Positions 38,824 through 50,666 of a stretch of DNA of 64,000 nt are shown piece after piece. Under the pieces are notes generated by a model. It did not search any database. It saw only the letters and a list, made by a program, of their open reading frames with translations, and was not told where the DNA came from. Position numbers and translations under genes: made by a program. The stretch's first letter is position 1; every line of letters begins with the position of its first letter. The DNA comes from Archegozetes longisetosus (taxonomy: Eukaryota; Arthropoda; Arachnida; Sarcoptiformes; Trhypochthoniidae): NCBI GenBank assembly GCA_018873245.2, contig JAEMBT020000002.1, positions 4,220,001 through 4,284,000 of the forward strand, in the 5' to 3' direction.

Positions 38824-39821
38824 TATAATAGAGGTTGTTTGAAAATTTCAAATTTTCTCAGTTTGATCAACAGTAGTTTTGCACTGAGACAAAAGGTTAT
38901 TTGAACAAGACTTGTGTTTATTGAATGATAGATCAATTTAATTGTGAACGTATATACTTTGTTATCGCCTATTAGTTTAGTTGCCATAGTCATTATAATC
39001 ACTTGATGTACTTTTTATACTTTCAATCTGATAATTATTGCACAAACAAATAAACAAACTCTTCAGTTATTAATATAACTCACTTTTTTCAGTTATGATT
39101 TTAAAAATCTCACAAATCTTATCACTCGACTCTAGAATTATGTAACCGTAAGTTCTCTTGAGTAATCAATTTTTCATCTCATAAGATATTAGTTCTACTT
39201 ATTTGCTTGTCTTCATGAGTCAGAAATAGTGAAGCTCTTTGGTCCGTTTGCGCAACTCTATTTAAAACGGTTTTAAGTCTTAAAACCGACTTAAAGCCTG
39301 AAACGCATTTCAAAAAATAATTGCACAATAAATGCTTAAAACAATTTTAGTTAAGTTTCGACTTGTGCATATCAGCCTTAAGAATTTTAGTTCCAGATTC
39401 AAAAAGTCGTCAAACGCCAAATGAATTGTAGGCCCATATCATTGAAACAGATAAGAAAAGAGTTAAAGCTCTCCGCAGAGTCGAAGCCACACTTTTGGCT
39501 CACTTTATATGCACTAAGGATTAATGAATTTTATCCCATTCTATGTTAAGGTTTGATAAAAGTTATATCGAAGCAGATTTTAGGTTTATTCGCAATAAAT
39601 GCACTTTTCTGGCAAACGCTACTATGATTAGATAAATCCAATTTTTCATGAGTTGAGCGCCAAAAAGTCTAACACTGACCAGTAGACCCATGATGGCTAG
39701 GATTAATGTAATTTTTGATTTGGTTTTATTTGACTTTAAAGTAAGCTATTTTAGTGAATATAAATAAAGTGAAAAAGGTGCTCAATCTATAAGTTTAAAA
39801 GCGTTGATTATTTAACTTCTT
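38824..39821. other. Spacer, no gene recognised
   Basis: About 1 kb of non-coding DNA upstream of the tetraspan gene at 38823. It contains two short Pro/His-coding-like patches but no ORF, repeat or RNA gene that I can support. Confidence 0.4.
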
Positions 39822-39888
39822 AAGTGGCCTAGTGGTTAGTGTAATGACCACTAGTGGAATAGGGTCGTGTTCGCGTACACTGTTGACA
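39822..39888 (+). pseudogene. tRNA-like relic (tRNA pseudogene or SINE head)
   Basis: A perfect A-box match TGGCCTAGTGG (39825-39835) is followed about 30 bases later by a B-box-like hairpin gtgttcgcgtacac (39867-39880), the normal spacing for a tRNA. The acceptor and anticodon arms do not pair as in a real tRNA (the anticodon region is the palindrome ccactagtgg). It could be a decayed tRNA gene or a tRNA-derived SINE, and it lies about 100 bases before a hairpin element. Confidence 0.45.
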
Positions 39889-39989
39889 ATTTGTTTTTAA
39901 TATGAAAATATGATTTTTACTTAAATTTTTCATTGGAAAATTTAACTTACTATACGCGTTTGCCTTAACATTGTAAATAATAGAACAAT

Positions 39990-40500
39990 TTATTTAGCTG
40001 ATTAGCAATAAATGTATGCAATACATGATTATTACATAATTAATCCAATTTGATTTATATGATTTGAAACCGAGTTGTTCTTCAATTGTACATTATAAGT
40101 TCAGCTTAATTGCATACAATGAGCTATAATTATTAGTAAATTTGATTTCTTACTTAATTTATTGCTTAGTTTCATGTTCATTATTGGTTTTGTTGAGTTA
40201 ACTTTTGATTATTTTATAATTGACTATAACATCCGACTATGTCAAGTCAAAAAAATTTCTGATTTTGTAGTCAACTATAAAATAAAAGGAAACTCAACAA
40301 AACTAGTAATGAACATGAAACTAAGCAATAAATTAAGCAAGAAATCCAGTTTACTAAGAACTACAGCTCATTGTATGCAATAAGGCTGAACTTATAATGT
40401 AGAATTTAGGAATAACTTGGTTTCAAATCATATAAATCAAATTGGATTAATCATGTAATAATCATGTATTGCATACATTTACTGCTCATCAGCTAAATAA
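39990..40500. mobile_element. Foldback element (about 510 bp)
   Basis: The ends are exact inverted copies (ttatttagct at 39990, agctaaataa ending at 40500). Arms of about 245 bases match closely, for example gtatgcaatacatgattattacat against atgtaataatcatgtattgcatac. The centre is near 40245. The plus-strand ORF at 40162-40383 is a by-product of the palindrome. Non-autonomous hairpin transposon is the best reading. Confidence 0.85.
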
Positions 40501-40806
40501 CACAAACAGTTCTTGTGATTTATCTGAGTGTAAAAATAAATGATTCCAATGAAGTAAACTTTGAAAACTGCTATTCTTTAAAATTGATATACAAATACAT
40601 GTATTATAAAGTATGAGAAAACTTTAAAGATTTTGATTAGATTTTTCTATCATCTGCTTATAAACCTTTACCCCCGGAGATTGACAATCAGTATTAAAAG
40701 GTTCAATATCTACAGTGGCGTTTGACGACTTTTTCAGTCTGAAACTAAAATTTAGGAAAATAACTCCTACATAGGGCATTAAATAGCTTCAAATTTAGAA
40801 CTATCT

Positions 40807-40981
40807 CAGTACAGCCGGAGTAATGGAAATGTGTTTCAACTTATTAAGGTGACCGATAAGAATGCGTTCAAAGTATGAGTGAAATATTCAAAACGATAGT
40901 ACTTTCACTCACACTTCGCAAGCATTCTTATCAGTCATCTTACTAAAGTTGAAACATGCTCCTATTACTCCGTCTGTACTG
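40807..40981. mobile_element. Short hairpin element (175 bp)
   Basis: CAGTACAGCCGGAGTAAT at the left end is mirrored by ATTACTCCGTCTGTACTG at the right. The arms also share cgataagaatgc/gcattcttatc and agtgaaa/tttcact. The centre is near 40895. Looks like a MITE collapsed to a single hairpin. It does not share obvious sequence with the element 300 bases upstream. Confidence 0.8.
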
Positions 40982-41517
40982 AATCGAAAGCAACTGTTAT
41001 CTTGACTGTATCATTATTTTGTTTATTAATTTACATTGAATTATTTAGATTTTAGATAACAATACAAGATAACTACACCTTCTTAATTATTACTGAAAGA
41101 CTTAAAAGTTTGCAACGTTTGACAGCTGAAATATATCTTAGATAATTAGTTGAAAACCTCGTAAAATTGGTTTTTTTCAAACAACCATAACAATTATTTG
41201 GGTGGATTGTAGAAAAACTATTAGATTTAAATTAAATGCATATTGTAAGGTGTTTCTATTAATAGTACGAATGAGCTATAAAAGTATTAGTGATATTGAA
41301 ATGACCTAAGGCTAAGAAAACATGACAATTTTTGCAGCAAAAATGAACAGTTCAGGTTTGATTATTTGCACTAATGATTACTCTCTTTAAACTAAAACAA
41401 GCTTATTATAATGATTTTTATGAACAAACAATAATTACATCAATTAAGTGACTAAAATTATGAATAAATTATCCAACAAATTGAAGTTTTACATAAATTT
41501 CCTTATTTTCAATAACT

Positions 41518-41525
41518 TATATAAA
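41518..41525 (+). promoter_or_regulatory. TATA box candidate of the small secreted peptide gene
   Basis: TTATATAAAC lies about 135 bases before the ATG at 41658, leaving room for a start site about 30 bases downstream and a short 5' leader. Confidence 0.4.
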
Positions 41526-41657
41526 CTCATGCCAATCAAGCATAGATTCTGAGAAAAGAAAAATCTAAAAATTTTCAAAGTGAACAAGTGTCAAATAAAG
41601 AGAAACGAATCAGTTAGCAAAGAAATCAAATTTAAATAAAAATTGATAGTAGAAGAA

Positions 41658-41897
41658 ATGAGACATTTATGGCTTTATACCTTGATTTTAATAGTACTTA
41701 ATATGAACGAAGCGATTAGTAATGCAGATTTCAAGAAGGGACTAATTATCGGTGCATTAATCGCTCGACGCAACAACCGTCCTTTACTTCTACGTAAACT
41801 TCTACCAGATAATAACCTTGTTGTAATTCCAGTGCCTTTGCGTCAATCTTCACTCGGAAACTTTGGAATAGGACGTATTTATGGCTACGATTTCTGA
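41658..41897 (+). CDS. Small secreted cationic peptide precursor, 79 aa
   Basis: The ATG at 41658 is the first in the frame. Upstream in-frame codons begin with a non-ATG at 41643, so the shorter start is chosen. Residues 1-23 form a clear signal peptide (MRHLWLYTLILIVLNM, then NEAISNA). The predicted mature part, about 56 residues, is basic, has no cysteine, and ends in a Gly/Tyr/Phe-rich tail. A basic cluster ARRNNRPLLLRK could be a processing site. The stop codon is directly followed by AATAAA (41898-41903), so the transcript 3' end is very short. No family recognised. A secreted cuticle, silk-like or signalling peptide would fit, but nothing in the sequence decides this. Confidence 0.65.
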   Translation: MRHLWLYTLILIVLNMNEAISNADFKKGLIIGALIARRNNRPLLLRKLLPDNNLVVIPVPLRQSSLGNFGIGRIYGYDF

Positions 41898-43464
41898 AAT
41901 AAAGGTTCATTATTATCTTTAATGACTCTGAAAGCTAGCCTTACTTAAAGTACGAGTATTTTATTCCTCTTTCAATGGTTTGAGCAGTATTTTTTATTAC
42001 ATTAGTCTCAAAATAAGGAAAGATATTATCTAAAAGATTATTCAGTGTTTCGAAATGTGTTTTAGATAGTTGACAAATGGTGATCTGACTAAATGTTTTG
42101 TTATGTAATTTTTACTGCATGTAAAATAATCATCACTACCAATTATCATCTATGCCTGTATCAATTAGTCAATTTTTTTTGTAAAATTAACTTAAATTGA
42201 AGTAAATTAAACTTGTATATATATATATATATAAATTTTAAGATAAAAAGCAACCTTCATATCTAAAAAAAGTTAAGGGCGATTGCAGTTATCATAAACA
42301 TATATTGTACATACAGTGAATTACTCGTTATAAAAATGTTTTAAAATCTTAGTATTCAAATTTTCCTTCTAGTACTCGTAAGTTGAGAAACGTTGGTTAA
42401 TAGCAGGAAATATTTAACGAAAAGTTGTCGAAAGTTTAGCTTAACATCGATATATTAAGCGTTAAGCAATAAAATTTGAACAGACTTCGTAAAAATTAGA
42501 AATGGTTTGAATTGAAGAAAGCGGTTATTCACATATTATCTATTATGGCGAGAGGAGGGACCAAACGAAGGCTCTCTCAGGATCATTCATAAAACATGCA
42601 TACATTGAGTTTATTTTTTCCATCAATTCATATCCTTTTCCATAGGTTCGAGTTCATTATTCAGTAGGAAATCTATTGAGTGTTTGCAAAAATGATACTA
42701 AATTACTTCTTTGTGTGTTGTGTCAGCTGAAATTCAAATTATAACAAAATAGTGAACTTTTGTAACATATCTTGTTTCATTAGAAAAGTTCATTTAATGT
42801 CAAAAATGTGAAATATTCTATGCATCACAACTGTAACAATTCATATATTTGACAGAAAACTTGCAAAAAATATTTCGTAATAAATACCAATTCAGACATT
42901 CTTTCGCTCATATACTAATTATTCAACATTTCAATACTGAATCCTTGGAATAATCAGTGAATACACTTAACAGGTGTAAACTGGATTCTTGGAATCACAA
43001 ATTAGCTAGTTGAAAAATTTTTCAAAGTGCTTTTAGCTTCAATCATCCGAAGAAAAGCTGACCAGAAACTTGTTAAAAGTAAATCATGTAACGAGAATTC
43101 TATTGTAATTATGAAAATCGTGATCATTTGAAAGTTTATAATTTTGTTCATAAACAAAATTACAAGTTAAGCAGACAATATTTGAATACTTAAAAAAATA
43201 AGGGTTTTTCTAGAAGCGTTCATTGGTGTAATATAGATGTGCATCAAGAGTGACCTTTAAGAAACAACATGAAGGTAAACCAGGTTGACGGACAACATTT
43301 GACGTAAGTTTTATAGAGAAACCCAACGGTATGTTAGCGTAATTTTATACTCATGTGATTGATAAAAACGTTTCTTCGTACAAATTTGATTTCAACTTTC
43401 ACAGGAAAAGTCTCTCAAATGCAACTCTAAACTGATTCAAACATTTATTAGTGATTAAATTGAA
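41898..43464. other. Spacer with a (TA)n run
   Basis: About 1.6 kb of AT-rich DNA. A (TA)9 microsatellite lies at 42215-42232. No ORF or RNA gene supported. It should contain the promoter of the tetraspan gene at 43465. Confidence 0.45.
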
Positions 43465-44061
43465 ATGGCGACTGAACCATCGGGAAACTTTGCGCAAATT
43501 AAGAGACTTTACATATCTATATTATGCGTATCAATAGCTTTTTACGTACTAGTGATGACTTTATCGATAGTGTTTCATTATCAAGAAAAAAATTTGGGAC
43601 CATTCATAATAGTTCTTGTGCTTGGTCTATCATTACGACTAATCGCCTTGTTTGGAGCCACTAGAGAACTTTATGGCTTGACTATCGGTTTTGCTGTTAT
43701 TATGTCATTTTTCATAGTATTTTCATTTATTGATTTAACTGTTGGTAGCGTTCACCCTATGAATATTGTTGGCTTTTTTCTCCATTCAGCCACAACTTTG
43801 TTAGCGTTTATGTTCGCGCACAAAATTAGAGTAAAGCAACTGAAACAATTGGCAACTGTAGTGTTCTGCTCGCCATCAGTTCCAGCTCTTATGAATGGCA
43901 ATCCTCAGTCATATTCGTCACCAACATCGCTAACAGCACCAGTTCAAGTGAACCTGATTAGTGCAATGCAAAACATAGTGCCACCAGAACTCGATCTACC
44001 ACCAAAGTATGAACAGGCTATTCACTATCCTAAGCTGAATCAACACAATCAACGCGTCTAA
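43465..44061 (+). CDS. Tetraspan membrane protein with PPKY tail, 198 aa (family member 3)
   Basis: Single-exon ORF; the ATG has a good context (tgaaATGG). Four hydrophobic segments occur at about residues 13-35, 45-64, 70-92 and 98-118, followed by a basic HKIRVKQLKQ and a Pro/Ser-rich tail. The tail holds LPPKYEQA (about 177-184), a PPxY motif like the one in the minus-strand gene at 38257. The TM2-TM3 pattern (LIALFGATRELYGLTIGFAV) parallels ALVGLFGAIKENFRLTFSYG of that gene, so I treat them as distant paralogues. Function unknown. Confidence 0.8.
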   Translation: MATEPSGNFAQIKRLYISILCVSIAFYVLVMTLSIVFHYQEKNLGPFIIVLVLGLSLRLIALFGATRELYGLTIGFAVIMSFFIVFSFIDLTVGSVHPMNIVGFFLHSATTLLAFMFAHKIRVKQLKQLATVVFCSPSVPALMNGNPQSYSSPTSLTAPVQVNLISAMQNIVPPELDLPPKYEQAIHYPKLNQHNQRV

Positions 44062-44560
44062 ATGTATTGTTTTAGAAAATTTTATTTTCTGTAAAGTTAT
44101 ATCTTTTTTTGATTCCGTGCTTTTCTTGAATCTCATAATCAAAGTTAGCTATAAATATGACCTCAACATATTTAATTAGAAATATTATTAAAATAATATT
44201 AATTTGATCCTATTTAAAAAGATTTATATAAAATGTTTATGTAAAGCTATGATATTTGAGGAATTTAGATATACACTAGATAATTGATTTAACTTTCGAA
44301 ATAGTATAAAACCAGTTTTTCAACGCATTGTATGTTACGTCAAACAAATCTATCGAAAACAAGAGACTTCTCAGACAGAGAGTTAGACAAAAAAAATATA
44401 CATTATATAAGTTTGAATAAAAAGCATTCGTAGAACTTGTCTGACCACTTGTTCACTAGAATTTCTAAAACTATTGTGTTTTTACGCATTATCTGCCATT
44501 TTTCAAGTAGTTAACTATTTATTCAAGTTGTTTATGTTTAAATAAATCCCCATTTTAACG
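44062..44560. other. Spacer between tetraspan genes 3 and 4
   Basis: About 500 bases. A TATA-like sequence (agtataaaacc, about 44304) lies 250 bases before the next start codon. Nothing else supported. Confidence 0.4.
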
Positions 44561-45022
44561 ATGCTAGAACACGACCCACACTCCAAATCATTTCGACGCT
44601 GTCAATCATACCTTATGCTAGCTTTGGTCATATCTCTAATACTACAAGTGATCACTTTTGTCATCGAAGTTGGTCGAGAGTTGTCTAACATAGGCAGTCA
44701 CTCACATTCATGGTATTACGTCTATTTGGTTGGCACTATTGCCCTATTTTTGGTCAGTCTTCCGCTTACTATTGTTGGGATCAAAGGCACTACTAATGAA
44801 ACTTACTCTTGTGTCGTTTCGTTTGCATTTGGAATATTACTAACCTATGGCATCAAAATTATTATTCATGCTATTTTCATTGATTATCGATTGGCAATAT
44901 TACTTGGCATCAATGTTATCGTAAACTTGATTGCATTCGTTCTCGCCCTTATATTTGCGAGAAAATTGCTAATTGAGATCAAAGATGAGCCATTGAACGA
45001 TCCATTACAAGCATTTCATTGA
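44561..45022 (+). CDS. Tetraspan membrane protein, 153 aa (family member 4)
   Basis: Single-exon ORF starting at 44561. Four hydrophobic segments are visible (about residues 16-36, 52-74, 81-104 and 109-134), with a short basic/acidic tail FARKLLIEIKDEP and no PPxY motif. The loop between TM1 and TM2 holds His/Ser-rich GSHSHSWYYVY, where the paralogues have YWNxWR. Same size, topology and tight neighbourhood as the gene at 43465 suggest shared ancestry, but identity is low by eye. Function unknown. Confidence 0.75.
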   Translation: MLEHDPHSKSFRRCQSYLMLALVISLILQVITFVIEVGRELSNIGSHSHSWYYVYLVGTIALFLVSLPLTIVGIKGTTNETYSCVVSFAFGILLTYGIKIIIHAIFIDYRLAILLGINVIVNLIAFVLALIFARKLLIEIKDEPLNDPLQAFH

Positions 45023-47748
45023 GTGATAATCATATGAATGATAATGACCTACAAATGTGCAAACGTATGGGTAGAGTCTAGCAATAAACTAACTAAGATG
45101 TTGGTTAACTACTGTATGTAATAAATTACTCAATCTGTTGCTTTTATAGCTGTGAGCTGCGTAAAGGGGTAAAACTACGCTTGCTTTCGAATCGTACATA
45201 GCTTAGTTTGCGTTAGTTAAACATTTTTAGTTAAAAACTATACTCTCCACAAAATTTTCGTTTATAAATATATTAAAATACTATAACTGTAGTAAAAATG
45301 GCTTCAGTATGCTAAACATTCATTATACTTATAGTAATTATTGATTCATTAGCTTGAGTTAACCAAACTCAAGTGAATTAAGCCAAAAAATCTTTAAGCC
45401 TTAGCTTAATCGAAGGCATGAGCTCGATCTAAACTCACGTACTCAGATATACATCTCATGGACATTTTTGAAGATAAAATTTGTGATAATCTGTAACTTA
45501 AAAAAAATGTGATGTTCAGTGTGAAAGACTCATGCTTTACATACTGCGTTGAGTTTGTTATTAGTGATAGTTAGAATAGCAGCTAAATTCGGGTTTAAAC
45601 GCAATCAGCTTCAAGTACAACAAGCTTTAAGCTTGCGCTTATTTTACTGCATATTTTATATCTATAATGAAGATAGTAAATGTTAGTTAAGGATTTTTGA
45701 TTGATATTTTTTAATAATATTTTCTAAATAATTATCAATTGTAAAACTAATATTGTTTATGCAATAAAATATTGTAAACTTTAACCAATTCAAATTAATT
45801 TTTTAGTTGTATATATCCTAAATATACACCAATCAAAAATATTATGAATGCTTTTGCTAAAAACTAAGCCTCGAATATTTAAGACCCAAAATTAGATCAA
45901 AGATAATAGTTCATTGCACATTACACCTAAAACTCATTACTATCTCAAACTCTTTATTGTTTATTAACTTTCAATTTTCAAAATAAAAATACTAGAACTT
46001 TAGTACCAAAGTGATAAGTATTGAATAGTACAGCTTTTTGTGATCAGTATTTACAATTTTTTTTATCTTATATTTGCAAAGTTTAGTTACCATTTAGCTA
46101 TTCGAAGATTAAGATAATCTTTTCCCAAACTCTATACTCCTGCAGTTATTTAAGGTTAAAGAATAACTTTTGACAACAGATAAATTGTACAAATAAACAG
46201 ATGAAATGTAATAGTTGTGAAACATAGCTCAAATCAAAGTCGACACGTGCTATACATTCCTATGCTAGTGCAAAGTTTTTGCACTAAGTTCAGTCTTTTT
46301 TTAGATAGTCAGCTAGTTTGCGAAACTTATTTCACGAAGTAGTAGTTTATTTACCCACTGTTTGACTTTTAGTTTATTCACTTTTACCATCTATTCTCGT
46401 TTCCTAAGTTTCTTAAGTTTGTTAACTTTTCTTCTGCCTATAATGTTTGAGATATTGTCTCAAACACTATGACTTTAGTGGTCTACTCAAGTGAAGAGCA
46501 CTTTAACTCAATATTTATCAGATCAGAGAATAGAGAATAAAGTCTTCCAACTGATATAAAATCAAACAATTGAAGCATCTCAATGTCCAGTAAAGAATCG
46601 ATTGTAACTTTATGACTCAAATGAATATTCAATAAACTTTATATTGAATTAGTCTACCAGATAGAAAAACAGCAAATGTAGTGTCTTATTTTATTATGAT
46701 TCAATAGAACTTCTCTAACAATACAGAAGATTAAAGTTTGACGCGCTTAATAATGACCAGTTGTACTTTAAATCAACAATATTGATCCGCATCATTAGCG
46801 TGTTCTGTTTACTATAGAATTATTTTAAAAAAAGTTTACTTTAAAGTCCACATAAATCCATATAATTCTACGGAAAAATCAAAGTTTTCGACATAGCAAC
46901 TATTGGCGATTTGTCAATATAGAAAATTTAACCAATCTTGAAAAGCATTTAAACTATAGTTTTTAATCTTAAGGTTCAGAGTATACACAGTAAATCCTAA
47001 GAAATTTAGGTTTTCGATAATGCTTTAAAATATATTATTTAACCTTGTCTTTGTTTTTAAAAACATTTTTAGAACTTTGCTAAAGCATTGTTTCAATTTA
47101 TTTAGATAAGCTTTATTTGAATTTGGTTTAAATTTCAAAATATTCCATAAATTAAATGACAAAGAATAAGACCAGCAAATCCTAATCATTACAGACTGTT
47201 ATCAGTTGAGAACATTACAATTTTCTACTATTATTCAGATTTATGGATTAATTTATTCAAAATTCAACCTTAATTAGCTTAAGATTCTAAGCAACTAAAT
47301 GAAAATGTCTGAGATATTGTCGGAAATGAACGTAAATTTGAAACGATAATAATGAGCTCAATTTACATTTAATTGAGAAGTCAAAACAGATTTTTAAGAC
47401 ACACGTGTCGAAAACTACACATGTTAGTTACATAATAAACTAAGTCAAGTCCAATACACTTGTGCACGGGTGTTGAATGATAACAAAAAATCACATTAAA
47501 TCAATACTCCACTGAGGGAGCATTGAAAAATTTTCCATTCAGTTAACATATCTTTTATTTATAGATGGTATTAAAGTCTATCATATCTATAGATTAACGC
47601 AGCAATACTCGTGTAGAAACCATACCCTAAATAAATAAAACCACCGGTTCATTAATAAAAGTCAACTTTACTACTGTAACTAAAGAGATTTAATCTTATT
47701 TAAAGTAGATTTGTGACTCAAAACACACCTCCACTGTGTGTACGGTAA
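45023..47748. other. Non-coding stretch, no gene recognised
   Basis: About 2.7 kb of AT-rich DNA with stops in every frame. No tRNA, long repeat or conserved motif seen. Confidence 0.5.
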
Positions 47749-47943
47749 ATGTGCAACTTTTTAATCAATCTAAAACTTTCCTTCACGTCTGTTTTGACTA
47801 TTCGTACAGTGATGGAAAAACTTCTCATTTCAATAACAAGAACTTCAACTCCTATATTCCTTATAAATAGTGAAGCAACTATGCCTGAAAATTCATTCAA
47901 ACTTTTCAACTCCAATCTGAAGTGTTCAACAAAACTACTCTAA
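47749..47943 (+). CDS. Doubtful small ORF, 64 aa
   Basis: ATG-initiated ORF ending 58 bases before the start of the next ORF. It has no recognisable domain. It could be a chance frame, or an upstream ORF in the leader of the gene at 48002. Confidence 0.15.
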   Translation: MCNFLINLKLSFTSVLTIRTVMEKLLISITRTSTPIFLINSEATMPENSFKLFNSNLKCSTKLL

Positions 47944-48001
47944 ACTTAAATCAAAGTTTTCTAATACTATAATTTTTAATAAGCTTTCTGCTAAAGTCAA
48001 A

Positions 48002-48421
48002 ATGAAAAGTTTGGAAATTAACAACTATGTCAATGAAGACGATGTCATGTTAACTTTCGATAATAATCGAAAGAATTCACTAAATTCTAGAAGTGAGAAG
48101 AGAATTGTGAAAGAAAATGAACACAAAGAAATGCTGCGAAGTCTCATCTTATTGATGTTGCACAAAAACAAGTCCATACCTGGTAATGAAATCTATGAAC
48201 TTGATCTCGAAAATAATCGTCTGGCATCTAAGAACGAATTGGCCAATTTGATTAACGTGTTGAGATCTCAAGAATCTTCTGTTGAGACAGAACAATGGAA
48301 AACACCTCTTATTGAGGACTTTTTACCCAATCATGAAGAAGAAAGCTATAGTTCTTCAGATGACAGTTGGAATAACTCTGAACTGAATTATTACAACAAA
48401 GAGATATATGATTCCATATAA
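48002..48421 (+). CDS. Hypothetical acidic protein, 139 aa
   Basis: Single-exon ORF with a good start context (gtcaaaATG). The protein is hydrophilic. A middle region with heptad-like leucines (MLRSLILLMLHKNKSIPGNEIYELDLENNRL, about residues 40-72) suggests a short helix. The C-terminal third is acidic and Ser/Tyr-rich (EEESYSSSDDSW). No signal peptide or membrane segment, and no family recognised. Its length and uninterrupted codons in this AT-rich DNA make a real gene likely. Confidence 0.5.
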   Translation: MKSLEINNYVNEDDVMLTFDNNRKNSLNSRSEKRIVKENEHKEMLRSLILLMLHKNKSIPGNEIYELDLENNRLASKNELANLINVLRSQESSVETEQWKTPLIEDFLPNHEEESYSSSDDSWNNSELNYYNKEIYDSI

Positions 48422-48629
48422 TTGTCAATTTTTTTGTGTTTTTGTAAATACTTTGTAAATAGGTGTAAATAAGTTTTTATAGAGTAAATATCTGTACTAT
48501 AATTTCAAATGAAATATATACTTAAATTATTGAATCAAATAAAATTTGATTTATTGCTCTTTATAAAATATTTCAATTTATTTGCCAACAAATAGTTTCA
48601 AATTTAAAAAATACTAATAAATTTGAAAT

Positions 48630-48842
48630 ATGTTTAAATTTATCAAAACTGAAGACGAAAGGAGTAACTGGTATGCAATTAAAGATGGATTTATGCTTTA
48701 TCCTGATACATATTGCAATGCTATAGCAAAAAATTCAAATTGTTGGAGCCTAATAATGTCTAGTGGGACTAGAGTTGAATTTCATCAGGAAATGACAAAA
48801 TCTTGGCTTAAAATTAGTGGAGAGACAAAAAACTTCAAGTAG
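48630..48842 (+). CDS. Hypothetical small protein, 70 aa
   Basis: ATG-initiated ORF in the same orientation, about 200 bases after the previous one. It has three cysteines or tryptophan-rich patches (DGFMLYPDTYCNAIAKNSNCW) and looks more protein-like than chance ORFs here. No family recognised. It could also be a lone exon of a larger unidentified gene. Confidence 0.3.
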   Translation: MFKFIKTEDERSNWYAIKDGFMLYPDTYCNAIAKNSNCWSLIMSSGTRVEFHQEMTKSWLKISGETKNFK

Positions 48843-50666
48843 AGATGCACAAAACATTTTGATTTTAACTAAATATATACTTTAAGATTAAAACCTAATA
48901 AGTAATGGTTTTAAACTTGAGCTATAATCCATTTTTTCTTTGTTTTGTAACAAGTATGGCAAACTAACAAAATTTCACACAAAAATTATTCAACTTTTTA
49001 AATCGAGTTAGCCAGAGATATGAATTGGAAGTACATAAGCACCAAAAGGTCCCTATGACTTCGCCACTGTTTAGATCATATGTTTTTATTTTTATTTATA
49101 TTTTGTATAATTTATAACTAATTCATTTCTGAATAAACTTAATGATCTGACTTCCTAATGAATATCTTGTTTTCAATTCTATGAGAAAGTCTCATGGGTA
49201 CCCTTTGCATCATATGCAACTACGGCGCTGGTCTATTGAAACGAATGTCTTATTAATATTCGGTTCAGTTGCATATCAAAAATAGCAATTTTTTCAGAGA
49301 AATAGTTTAAAGACTCCAACAATAGAAAGTGGAAAAAGTCCAAAATCAATATTTACCAATATTGGTTGCAAAATAACAGCGATTAGATACTTGTCGTTGC
49401 GCAAAACTAAATGCAAGATCAATAAAAATCTTTTACTTATTGACTTGTTCTGAAAATGTCAGAAAAATATTTACATTGCAATCATCATACACGAAGCTCA
49501 GAATAGTGTTTTTTTGCGAAATTAGCCAGAAAGCTATTAAGAAGTGTATCATTACCTGTGGTCGGATGTGTGTGATAGGGTTCTCTACAACGTTATTTGG
49601 ATTGGAGATGGCACTTTATAGCATTCAACTAACAATGTAAAAGAGTAATTCAAGCTCGAGTAACACAGAATTGTTTACAAACACAGGATTTTTATCGTAA
49701 AGCCACCAATTTTATTGTTCTAGTTTCAGTCGTTTCTCTCACTAAATGAGTGAAATTCTCTTGTTATTCAAAGAATTTGAGTACATATACATAAGATACT
49801 CTCACCAATAGGAAAGCTTTTAAATATAAATAATTTAATCTTAAGATTTCATTTCTGCGTTGTAAAACTTTAATTACAGTTGTTTTAATAGATAGGAAAC
49901 TAGTTATCTTATTATTTTTCGGATATCTATTCAAACATTTTTACATATTGGGAATATTCTAAATACCTATTGTTTTTAGAACTGAAATTTAAAAAATTTG
50001 AATATTTCCTAGTGGAATTCAAACTGTCAAATGCAGTAGCGATACGAACTTCATTAGTCGTTTATCTTCTCGTCCAAGTGATAGCATTGATAATCTTTAT
50101 AGCTCAATACAGTTGTAATAAATATCACAACTGAGTTAGCAATTTAATTGTCATAAAAAACTAGTCATCAACACAGTTCGGTTCTGGAACTAGTTCGGTT
50201 TTCATTAATATTATTTCAGATTTCATCATTTCATTCTAATAAATTTTTAATATGCAAATAAAGTCGATTTTTAAAAAATTTTTCTTGGATGTCTGAAAAA
50301 TTCACTAAAATTATACTATCATTTGATTATATTTAAATTTGATCTCGGGTTCTTAACAATTCATGAGTTGGCTTGAATTTTAGTTTTGGTAGGATTTGTA
50401 ATCATTAGCTGACAAAGAATGGGTTATTGACTTTGAAATGAATTGAAAGAAGCTTAAATAATTTGAAATACTGAAAAATGGGATATTTTTCTAAAAATCA
50501 TATCAAACACTTAATGGGAATTAAACATTCCAAAATATAGTACATGTTGAACTCTAATACAGGCATAATTGTTTCTTTAGGTCAAACATTTTCATTAATG
50601 TCTTAATTGAATGAAATACTCGAAAATTCTAATTATTTACTTCATTATAAAGCATAACTCAAAAAA
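48843..50666. other. Non-coding stretch, possible transposon scrap
   Basis: About 1.8 kb without a supported gene. A fragment actacggcgctgg at about 49221 resembles the right end of the GCCGTAGCCA element at 28376-28640, but the other end was not found. The ORF at 49440-49640 lacks an ATG start and any domain. Confidence 0.4.

Noticed and set aside
40162..40383. ORF of 73 codons on the plus strand
   Set aside because: It lies wholly within the arms of the foldback element and reflects the palindrome, not a gene.
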